From: Rhododendron vialii
Taxonomy: Eukaryota > Streptophyta > Magnoliopsida > Ericales > Ericaceae
Direction: 5' to 3'
NCBI RefSeq assembly: GCF_030253575.1
Contig: NC_080558.1
Location: 39,645,111 to 39,709,110 of the forward strand
Length of the DNA stretch: 64,000 nucleotides
Both the position numbers and the translations under genes were made by a program. Below the pieces are notes generated by a model. The model was not told where the DNA came from, made no database searches, and was given only the letters and a program-made list of their open reading frames with translations. Below, piece after piece: positions 1 to 8,463 of this stretch (position 1 is its first letter; each line of letters begins with the position of its first letter).

Positions 1-1
1 C

Positions 2-541
2 CACTTACAATGTGAAACAACTAAAAGAATAAGGGATTTTGGTCTTAGGGTGGTTTCAATAGGTCTATACCACCATGGGAAGGAGGAGCTCCAGGAGGTC
101 AAGAAGATCAAGCCTATTGTAGCACAACTATTTATTTCGAGTAGCGGAATCGACATGAATGAATTTTGTAAGAAGCTTTTGGAGATAGTTGATGATGCAA
201 GAAGCTGCTACGTTGAAGGATCAACAGATAAATATTCCAACGAGGAATTTGCTAAAACGATGTTCTTTGATTTATTTGTTTTAGTTGTTATTGAGTTCAG
301 TGATCTCAACGCGGATCAATCAATCGATGACAAATTAGTAAAACGCTTTGGCTATTACGTTGTATACCTTCTGTCAAACGATGTAAGTTCTTTACTTGAG
401 AATCAACTCCCTTTTCAATTTCTCGAGTTGCTGATGAGCTTAAATTCAAAAAACTACAAATTGACCGAAATGGTGGACAAACTGTTGATAGATTGGAGTC
501 TACGTAGTCAAAGCGACAAGATAATGAAGAACCCGGGATGA
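2..541 (+). pseudogene. DUF247 (UPF0481) N-terminal fragment, left arm of hairpin
   Basis: The frame is open from the window edge to a TGA at 539-541 and has no ATG at the expected place; the conserved block starts as VVSIGLYHHGKEEL near 50. This matches the N-terminal part of plant DUF247 proteins, normally 400-500 aa with a C-terminal membrane segment; function is mostly unknown, though some grass members act in self-incompatibility. Only about 165 residues are present, and the C-terminal two thirds are missing. Against the partner copy at 889-1497 there is a one-base deletion near 488, after which the frame changes and ends at 541. Codons before 50 (from 2) remain in frame, so the fragment may begin outside the window. 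The family call is secure; a functional product is unlikely. Confidence 0.75.
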
Positions 542-888
542 AACATAGAGGATTGTTGGACAGTCACAAAATTGGTGAGAAGACCCCACTTCATTTTTTT
601 TAAGTACATTTGGTTGTGGCAAAATTAAGCCAATCTAACTACGAGCGCAGTGCCTTAGTTAAGAGTGTCTTCTCGAACTTTTACTACCCGTCTGTTAGTA
701 AGCTTAGAGCTAAGGGAATCTATCCTCCTTTTCTCAAAGGGAGTAGTAAAAGTCCTAACATAGATTCCATTAGCTCTAAGCTCACTAATTGACTTGAAAG
801 AGTAGTAAAAGTCCGAGAATGCACTCTTAACTAAGGTATTGCGCTCATACTTAGATTGATTTGATTTATTTTGCCACAACTAGATGTA

Positions 889-1497
889 TTAAAAAAAATG
901 AAGTGGTTGCTTCTTACCAATTCTTTGATTGTCCAACAATCCTCTATTTTTCATCCCGGGTTCTTCCTTATCTTGTCGCTTTGACTGCGTAGACTTCAAT
1001 CTATCCAACAACTTGTCCACTATTTCGGTCAATTTATAATTTTTGGACTTTAAGCACATCAACAACTCAAGAACTTGAAAAGGGAGTTGATTCTCAAGCA
1101 AAGACCTTACATCGTTTGACAGGAGGTATACAACGTGATAGCTAAAGTGTTTTACTATTTCGTCATCAATTGTTCGATCTGCATTGGGATCACTAAATTC
1201 AGTAACAGTTGAAACAAATAAACCGTCAAGGAGCATCATTTTAGCAAATTCCTCATCGGAATATTTATCTGTTGATCCTTCAAGGTAGCAACTTCTTGCA
1301 TCATCAACTATCTCCAAAATCTTCTTACAGAATTCATTCATGTCCATTCCACTACTCGAAATAAATAGTTGTGCTACAATAGGCTTGATCTTCTCGACCT
1401 TCTAGAGCTCCTCCTTCCCATTGTGGTATGGACCTATTGAAACCACCCTAGGATCAAAGTATCCCATATTCTTTTCGTCGTTCTGCATTGCAAGTGG
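889..1497 (-). pseudogene. DUF247 (UPF0481) N-terminal fragment, right arm of hairpin
   Basis: Read on the minus strand, this is a second copy of the fragment at 2-541. The longest stretch runs from an ATG at 1345-1347 to a stop at 889-891 (152 aa: FCKKILEIVDDARSCYLEG near the start, LLSNDVRSLLENQLPFQVLE later). Upstream the same frame gives a typical DUF247 block with VVSIGPYHNGKEEL, followed at once by a TAG near 1404, so this copy has an early stop that the left arm lacks. The left arm has a frameshift this copy lacks. Both are truncated before the DUF247 C-terminus. They point towards each other, so a transcript across both would fold on itself. Confidence 0.75.
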
Positions 1498-1695
1498 TAC
1501 TTTTTCCATTTGACGCTTCAGATGTGGCTTTGTTCTTCCAGCCTCCAGGCTCTATGATAGCATCAATCATGACTCCCAATGTGTGGTTCGACGTCTGGTT
1601 CACTTAAAGAAAGTATTGATATGTACTCCTCCCGAAATCAGAGACAGACATAAGAAGCTAGAGAGAGGGCAGAACTCTCTGGAAGAGCTGTAAGA

Positions 1696-1775
1696 TCTTT
1701 ATCCCTTCACAATAATTTCTGTTGGTCTACTTCATAGTATCTTTATCCCTTCACAATAATTTCTGTTGGTCTACT
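1696..1775. repeat. Two-copy 36-bp direct repeat
   Basis: TCTTTATCCCTTCACAATAA and the bases after it, through GGTCTACT, occur at 1696-1731 and again identically at 1740-1775, a spacing of 44 bp. The repeat ends about 16 bp before the membrin-like exon. The flank from 1498 to 1695 holds no recognisable gene. Confidence 0.8.
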
Positions 1776-1791
1776 GCATGCATACCACTGC

Positions 1792-1965
1792 TTGATTGGA
1801 TTACTTTATGCTTCAAATGAGGAATCCTCTCATGTATTGAGAATTTTTGACGAGGAAGCACAAGCAATGCAGTCTGCCCGTAACTCGTCTAGAATGCTAG
1901 AAGAATCTTATGCAACTGGAGTTGCCATTCTTGCCCAATATGCTGGTCAAAGGGATCTTTTGAAG
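1792..1965 (+). pseudogene. Isolated exon of a membrin-type Golgi SNARE
   Basis: The reading frame gives SSHVLRIFDEEAQAMQSAR followed by NSSRMLEESYATGVAILAQY and AGQRDLLK. This matches the middle of plant membrin (MEMB11/MEMB12, a Qb-SNARE of ER-Golgi traffic), the part just before the SNARE core. The match stops exactly where a splice donor would be (TTGAAG|GTATTT, donor at 1966). No following exon with the SNARE core or C-terminal membrane anchor is seen downstream, where a retrotransposon starts at 2274. The upstream coding part is also absent. I read it as one exon with its intron edge, left from a duplicated or broken genomic copy; the frame itself is undamaged. Confidence 0.65.
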
Positions 1966-2273
1966 GTATTTGTGTTGAGGCAATTGCTGTTCATGGCTAC
2001 ATACAAGCACACTTACAAGTAGACTCGTGCACGTCTATTTATAATGACTTGAGTGCACGTCAATTAGTGGTGAATCTGTTGATAAACATATGGTATGGAA
2101 AGTATGATTGTTCTGGAACATGGAAGGGATGCTAAAACATGGATGTAGGGTGCGGACTCGTGTATAGTATATCTTAATGTCGTTGACGCCTAGGAACCTG
2201 TATCATACCTAGCACTTGTCCTATGATACAGGCCTCCATGTATCATCTAAACCATCTTTGAGTCCTGTGATAT
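1966..2273. other. Intergenic, no gene seen
   Basis: The stretch follows the membrin donor site and runs to the retrotransposon. It holds a short palindromic segment (TGATACAGGCCTCCATGTATCA, near 2224-2245) and nothing else I can name. It may be remnant membrin intron. Confidence 0.4.
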
Positions 2274-2390
2274 AGTTAGATTTGTCCCACATCGTTCATC
2301 TAAGCCACCCAAACTTGGTTAATATATTCTAGAGGTTACTCCACCTATTGCCAATTGGTTTTAGGTTAGAACCCTCCAAAAAATCTAACA
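2274..2390 (+). repeat. 5' outer LTR (117 bp, TRIM-like)
   Basis: Matches the 3' copy at 6862-6978 with three visible substitutions plus a changed first base (AGTTAG instead of TGTTAG). Ends in CTAACA immediately before the primer binding site. Confidence 0.85.
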
Positions 2391-2402
2391 TGGTATTAGA
2401 GC
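2391..2402 (+). promoter_or_regulatory. Primer binding site, tRNA-iMet type
   Basis: TGGTATTAGAGC directly follows the 5' outer LTR. It is one base off the usual TGGTATCAGAGC that pairs with the 3' end of initiator tRNA-Met in plant copia and TRIM elements. Confidence 0.8.
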
Positions 2403-2671
2403 GGGTTCCGAAACCTTAACCTGCTTTCCAATCAGTCTTCTATCCTCAGATCTCTCTCCCTCTGTCAGCTACTATCGTTCCTTATCTCTCTGTTTTTCAG
2501 CAACCAAAATCACAAGAAATACCCATAGCAGTCGACACCCATCCCTCTCCAACCGTCGGTGACCTACCCACACTCCGACAACCTCCAGCAGCACTTGCCG
2601 GCACTGCAGTAGCTCCGGCGACCTTTGTTACAGCTCCGACGAACCAGTCTAAGGCAGATTGGTACTCTGAT

Positions 2672-5600
2672 TTGCAGCTACTTGATAGTTATGTCAAATT
2701 TCGTGAGGAGCTACGACTTGTTCAGTTTCTCATGGCCCTTCGGACTCAGTTTGAGCCTTTTCGTGGGGCTATCTTGCATCGGTCTCCATTGCACTCAGTA
2801 CATGGTGCTGTTCATGAGCTTATCGCTGAGGAAACGCGGTTCAAAGTGGCTAATCTTGCACCTCCCTCACAGTCTGTCTTTGCTGCTCCATTTGTTCCAT
2901 CTGGCCAATATCCGACACATCACTCGCCCACTTCAGCATCTCATCCTGTCCAATTTGCGGCCAAGCCAAGGCCTCAAATTCCTGAAGATGAGTGTAACTA
3001 TTGCCATCAGAAGGGTCATTGGAAGCATCAATGCCCTAACCGTCCCAAACCAAAAGGACGAAATGTTACTCAGTCGACTGGTTCTCACGCCCCGCATCAG
3101 TCTCGGGCACCACAACAGCATTCTCGCCCTCCTGCAGCCTTGGCAGTACTGGCCTCCAGTAGTGCACCTCCAGAGTTTGATTATGAGCAATTTCAGCAGT
3201 TTCAGGCTTACATGGAAGCCATTCGAGGGGGTTTTCCCCAAGCTTCTGCCATGACTACCACTCATTCAGGTTTGCGTGGTTCTCCCACCTCAGGTATCCA
3301 ACCCACCACTTGGATCTTTGATTCTGGCTCTTCTCATCATATGACTCCTGATTTGTCTCTTTTTAGTAATTGTGTGCCACCTGCTTTTCCTATTAGTGTT
3401 GCCATAGCCAATGGTTCTCCCATGCATGTTGCTTCTATTGGTTCCATTCTATCTTCTACTGCACCTTCACTGTCTATTCCTAATGTCTTTTATGTTCCTC
3501 AGTTGTCTTTGAGCCTACTTTCAATCAGCCAATTATCCGACTCTAGTTTTGATGTTGTTTTCTCTTCCTCTTGTTGTGTTGTGTAGGATCGGGATTCCAA
3601 GAAGCAAATTGGGGCAAGCCGTAGAGTTGGTGATCTTTATCTTTTGGAGCACTTGCATCTCCAAATAAAACCTTCTTCCACTGCTGCGTCATCTTTTTGT
3701 TTAGATTATAAGTCATCTCCGTTTTATCTTTGACATTCTAGATTAGGACATCTGTCTAGTGAACGTCTAAAATTTTTAGTTAAGTCAGGTCATTTGGGTC
3801 ATATTTCAGTCAGTAATATTTCAGAATGCAGTGGTTGTAAGTTTGCAAAAATGTCAGTTTTACCTTTTAATATAAGTACCTCTATTTTTACTTTGCCTTT
3901 TCAACTTGTTCACACTGATTTATGGGGCCCTTCTCCGGTTGCTACTAAAGGTGGTTTTGTCTATTATGTATCTTTTGTGGATGATTTTAGTCGGTATACT
4001 TGGGTTTACTTAATGACATACAAATCTGAGTTCTTTACAATTTATAAGAATTTCCATGCCATGGTTCAAAATCAGTTTTCTGCATCGGTTAAAATTCTTC
4101 GGTCTGACCTGGGTGGGGGGGGGAATATTCACTCTCAAAGTTTCATAAATTTCTAGATTCGCTTGGGACTATCCACCAATCGTCTTGCACTGACACTCCT
4201 GCCCAAAATGGCAGAGCTGAAAGAAAACATCGTCACCTTCTTAATACTGCTTGGTCTCTACTCCTGTCTTCCTCCATCCCGTCCTGTTACTGGGGAGAAG
4301 CTGTTCTCATAGCAGCCTATCTCCTGAATCGGATGCCCACCCCTTTTCTCTCTGGTAGCTCTCCTTACGAGCGGCTTTATGGTCAGGTTCTAATTACTCT
4401 CTTCTTCGAGTGTTTGGTTCTACTGTTTTGTTCTCCTCCCCAAGAAAGACCGCACTAAGCTCAGCACCCGCTATGTCTTAGGTGTTTTTTTAGGATATGG
4501 CATTAATCAAAAAGGGTATCGATGTTATGATCCTGTGACCAAAAAACTTTATGTTTCAAGGCACGTTGTCTTTTTAGAGCGTCTTCCCTATTTTACTCTT
4601 CCACCTCGCACTGCTCCAGTAGACAAAGAAGACTTGATCCATATTGACCCATTTCCTATGGATATGGATGTGCCTCCCGAAGAGTACACCTCCACTCTTC
4701 AGGTATCTGATATTTCTACAGCCCCCTCAGCATCACCTTGTCGTGCTCCGATCACCCAAGTCTACACCCGTCGTCCAACTTCTACAGCTGCTCCCCAATT
4801 TGCCTCTGCGGATCCTGATTTGCCTGCCTGCCGGTATCTCGTCCATGACAATCGTCAACCACCGGTAAAATATGGCTTTACTAATACCTATTTCTCATCC
4901 TCTTATCAATCATTCCTTTCCCGTATTCACACTTATTTTGAGCATAGGTCCTATAAAGAAGCTTGCAATGATCCCAATTGGGTGGATGCCATGCAAGCTG
5001 AACTTACTGCTCTTGCTCACAATCAGACTTGGGAGTTGGTTTCACTTCCGGATGGTAAGAATCTAATCGGTTGCAAATGGGTCTACAAGGTTAAGACTCA
5101 TTCTGATGGTTCTTTAGAATGGTATAAAGCCCGCTTAGTTGCTAAAGGGTTTTCTCAGGAGTATGTGATTGATTATGGGGAAACTTTTGCCCCCGTTGCC
5201 AAAATGACCATTGTTCGCACCTTGATCTTAGTGGCCGCAGTGCACCAGTGGCCTCTTTCTCAGTTGGATGTAAAGAATGCTTTTCTCAATGGCAATCTCT
5301 CTGAAGAGGTTTATATGCGGCCTCCTCCTGGCTTCTCTCATCTTTTTGGTATGGTTTGTTGCTTGCGTCGTGCTCTTTATGGCTTGAAACAGTCCCCTCG
5401 CGCTTGGTATTCACGCTTCTAGGATATTGTTCTTCAGATTGGCTTCACGCCTAGCATGCATGACTCTACTCTATTTCTCCGTCGCACCTCTCATGGCCTG
5501 GTACTTCTCTTACTTTATGTTGATGACATGATCATCACTGGTTCTGATTCTACTGCTATTGCTGAAGTCAAAAGTCAAAAGTCATCTCTTCCGTGAGTTC

Positions 5601-6480
5601 GAAATGAAAGACTTGGGCCCGCTACGTTATTTCCTTGGTATTGAAGTTGCTTCCTCTCCTCAGGGGTATCTTTTGGGACAGTCCAAGTATGTTACTGATA
5701 TTCTTCACCGTGCTCGTCTCACGGATACGAAGTCTGTTGATACTCCCCTTGAACTTCATGCCAAGTTCTCTGCCTCTGATGGTGTCCCATTTGAGGATCC
5801 TACGGAATATGGCGAATTGGTGGGCTGCTTGGTTCATCTTACTGTTACTCGGCCAGATATTTCTTATGCAGTTCACATTGTTAGTCATTTTGTCTCTGCT
5901 CCTCGGACTACGCATTGGGTTGCCCTCTTACGTATTCTCCGTTATCTTTGTGGTACCCTTCATTAGTGCCTTCTGATTTCTTCTACATCAAGCTTAACCC
6001 TCCATGCTTATGCTTACGCTTATGCTTATGCTTATGCTGACTGGGCAGGTGATGTCAATGACCGCAAATCTACCTCTGACCTCTGTGTTTTTCTAGGCGA
6101 TTCTCTTATCTCCTGGAAAAGTAAAAAGCAATCTGTTGTTGCTCGCTCCACCGCGGAAGCTGAATATCGTGCCATGGCCCATGCTACCTCCGAAATCGTC
6201 TGGCTTCGCTGGCTTATTTCCGATATGGGGGTCTCGGTTACTACTCCCACGCCTCTTTACGGCGACAATAAGAGTGCTATTTAGCTTGCCCACAACTCAG
6301 TCTTCCATGAGTGCACGAAGCACATTGAGATTGATTGTCATTTCATACGTCATCATCTTTAGTCTAGCACCATTGCTTTACCCTTCGTCTCCTCCACATT
6401 GCAGCTGGTTGATTTCTTCACGAAGACCCATACTGTTGCTCGTTTCCGCTTTCTCTTTGACAAACTCTCGATACTCTCTG
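2672..6480 (+). pseudogene. Ty1/copia gag-pol, decayed
   Basis: Domains follow the copia order: end of gag with a CCHC zinc knuckle (CNYCHQKGHWKHQC, about 2992-3033), aspartic protease (DSGSSHHM, about 3319), GAG-pre-integrase (about 3600-3840), integrase core (HTDLWGP at about 3913; DDFSRYTW), reverse transcriptase (about 4960-5560, with YVDD near 5518) and RNase H (about 6010-6300, ending in the usual KHIEID region). The N-terminal part of gag is missing. Breaks: TAG at 3584-3586, TGA at 3731-3733, a frameshift in the G-run near 4113-4123, a small deletion near 4385, TAG at 5420-5422, a frameshift at a short duplication near 5565-5580, TAG near 5965 and TAG near 6283. The RNase H start carries an expanded GCTTAT hexamer run (6005-6040). 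No product can be made. Confidence 0.9.
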
Positions 6481-6506
6481 CCCTTGCACCTTGAGTTTGA
6501 GGGGGG

Positions 6507-6730
6507 TGTGAATATATATTTTGTATCTTCTTGTAATATGTTATTTTAGGACATGTATCGTAATCAAATCATAGCATAATCATAGGGTAATCATATCATA
6601 GCGTAATCAAATCTTGTAATCTTCCTTTCGTAGGCATAGCTTTACTCTATTTAAAGGTGTACTCACCTCATTGTAATTCATTCAGAAATAACATTAGTAT
6701 TTTCCGTCTCTGTTTCTCTGTTTTCTATCA
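6507..6730 (+). repeat. Inner LTR of the copia body (224 bp)
   Basis: Begins TGTGAATATA right after a purine tract (GAGTTTGAGGGGGG, 6493-6506) and ends TCTATCA right before TGGTATCAGAGC. A TATA-like CTATTTAAAG lies near 6648. It is unlike the outer LTRs and occurs only once here; a normal copia copy would have a second one upstream of gag. Confidence 0.75.
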
Positions 6731-6742
6731 TGGTATCAGAGC
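6731..6742 (+). promoter_or_regulatory. Second primer binding site, perfect tRNA-iMet type
   Basis: TGGTATCAGAGC directly follows the inner LTR. Between here and the outer purine tract (6851-6861) lies about 110 bp of leader-like DNA without coding content. Confidence 0.75.
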
Positions 6743-6861
6743 TAGGTCTTGGGTGGTCTCACCTCTCGTGGGAAAGTCTCTGTCATCTCTGTCGCCCGAG
6801 TCAGTCAGTCAGCTCCTGATCTGTCACCTCCACGTGCATTCGGGCTGCACGTGAGGGGGAG

Positions 6862-6978
6862 TGTTAGATTTGTCCAACATCGTTCATCTAAGCCACCCAA
6901 ACTTGGTTAATATATTCTAGAGGTTACTCCACCTATTGCCAATTGGTTTTAGGTTGGAACCCTCCAATAAATCTAACA
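6862..6978 (+). repeat. 3' outer LTR (117 bp, TRIM-like)
   Basis: Begins TGTTAGATTT after the purine tract GTGAGGGGGAG and ends AAATCTAACA, giving inverted ends of about 10 bp. See the 5' copy at 2274-2390. Confidence 0.85.
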
Positions 6979-7529
6979 ATAGTATCCAAGTTCCAATCAT
7001 AAGACTCAAAGTAAAACCTTGTCAACCTCCCTTCTGCTCCACCATTGGGAAGCTCCACCATTGGGAAGGAAGGTAATCAGCTGACCGACCTCTCCTTCCT
7101 CCATGGGTAAGGCTACCATAGAAGGATGGATTGGAGCATTATAGAAGACAAGCATTCAGTACACATTGAAGGCACACTCAGCACACGTTACCCTGGTTCG
7201 ACTGCTCTCCACTGCCATCACACACACACTCACACATATATAGCTGCTCTGAGCTCTCTCCTCTTCCACCTCCAGTGGTCTGAAGCCATTTTAGTGCCCT
7301 CCGTATTTCTGGAAGGCCATATGCTTCCACACCTAACATCCATACCTATAAGTTACATCCCCATGCTTAGTCAATTACAGTTCACGCTTAGATAGGTTAT
7401 CTATGTTAAATTGTTGTTTATTCAGTATTTTTACCATTGTTTATAAGTTACATCCACCTGCTCAGTTAATTGAATAACTAAAATAGGGATTTGTTGTCGT
7501 ATCCTAACCGTGTTATTTATATCTGTATT
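6979..7529. other. Intergenic, no gene seen
   Basis: Holds a short CA-rich microsatellite near 7220-7240 and a small duplicated motif (CTCCACCATTGGGAAG at about 7037-7070). No frame resembles a known protein. Confidence 0.4.
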
Positions 7530-7920
7530 GTTTAATCTGCGTTGCAAGCACTTATTGATGCGACTAATGCCTACAAAGAGCTCAATGGAAGGCATTGGAC
7601 GTACTTAACACGGTTGTGATATCAAATTGAGACTCATTGAAAGGAGGCATCGTGTTGATAAATGGATTAATATGTCGGTATGATTCTGTGCATGAGAGTA
7701 GGCTGCCTCAGTCTGGGCTTACCAGTGCAATCAGTGTATGAACTATTGTTTAATCCCCGTTGCAAGCACTTACTGATGTGACTAATGCCTGCAGAGAGCT
7801 CAATGGAAGGCACTGGACGTACTTAACACGGTTGGGACATCAAATTTTGTATTAAGACTCATCGAGAGGAGGCATCATGTTGGTAGATGGAATAGATGGA
7901 TTAATATGTTGGTATGATTT
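7530..7920. repeat. Two-copy tandem repeat of about 170 bp
   Basis: Copy one (7530-7687) and copy two (7748-7920) share GCAAGCACTTA, CTAATGCCT, GAGCTCAATGGAAGGCA, GGACGTACTTAACACGGTTG and GGATTAATATGT in the same order. They differ by many substitutions and small indels, so the duplication is old. No coding frame is shared. Confidence 0.8.
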
Positions 7921-8463
7921 TTACAATTGTCATTCTAATTGCCTTTCGGAGCTGGAAGTGAAGTTGGTTGTCGTGGGTGGGTGACACTCATCTTTCTTCT
8001 TTTCTTTATAGTATTATTTACTTGTATTTTCCTGTCCTTTCGGAAAACTATTTACGTTGTGAGATATTAAAAGAAAAACTATTTATGTTGAGAGATAAAT
8101 TTAACGATGAAATAATGGATTAGTTGCGGCATATCCTAGAAGGTATTTTTAAGAATGTGTAACTGGAAATAGCATAGAAAATGAAATAGAAATTTCATTA
8201 AAATAGTTCCAAAAGAAAAGCATGATTTGTGACTACATTCTACATATGCTTTGTTATGTAGATTTCTTTCAGGGTAGAATACTCAGATTGTTCCAAGAAT
8301 GATGTACTTTTTTACATATCTCCTAGTAGTGAGAAGGAAATCCCATTTTATTTTATTGGATTTGTTGGACTGAAATGTAAAATCAGATATGCTCAATTTG
8401 GAAAATGCAATTATAGGCAGTTCTAGTAGATGTAGGTTAATATATGGATTTGTTTTTGAACAC
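7921..8463. other. Intergenic, no gene seen
   Basis: AT-rich DNA between the tandem repeat and the LINE tail. Nothing recognisable. Confidence 0.4.

Larger units (their letters stand above)
1..1497. repeat. Long imperfect inverted repeat (DUF247 hairpin)
   Basis: The sequence from 1 to about 723 is matched, as reverse complement, by about 762 to 1497. The outer ends pair CCACTTACAATG (1-13) with CATTGCAAGTGG (about 1485-1497), and the inner ends pair around TAAGCTTAGAGCTAA / TTAGCTCTAAGCT. The loop is only about 38 bases (724-761). In one 135-base stretch compared by eye (from 141) I count about 11 differences. The left arm touches the window edge and may continue outside. Whether it is transcribed cannot be seen. 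Confidence 0.85.
2274..6978 (+). mobile_element. Chimeric LTR retrotransposon (TRIM-like ends, copia body)
   Basis: Two nearly identical 117-bp LTRs (2274-2390, 6862-6978) bound the element. Each is followed or preceded by the proper priming site: a tRNA-iMet type primer binding site, TGGTATTAGAGC at 2391, and a purine tract GTGAGGGGGAG ending at 6861. The LTRs end TGTTAGATTT...AAATCTAACA and resemble TRIM elements (terminal-repeat retrotransposons in miniature), which carry no genes. Yet the inside holds a copia gag-pol plus a second, unrelated 224-bp LTR at 6507-6730 with its own purine tract before it and its own primer site after it. A possible 4-bp target duplication, ATAG, flanks the ends (2272-2275 region and 6979-6982) if the first bases of the 5' LTR are altered. 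All reading frames are broken. Confidence 0.8.
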
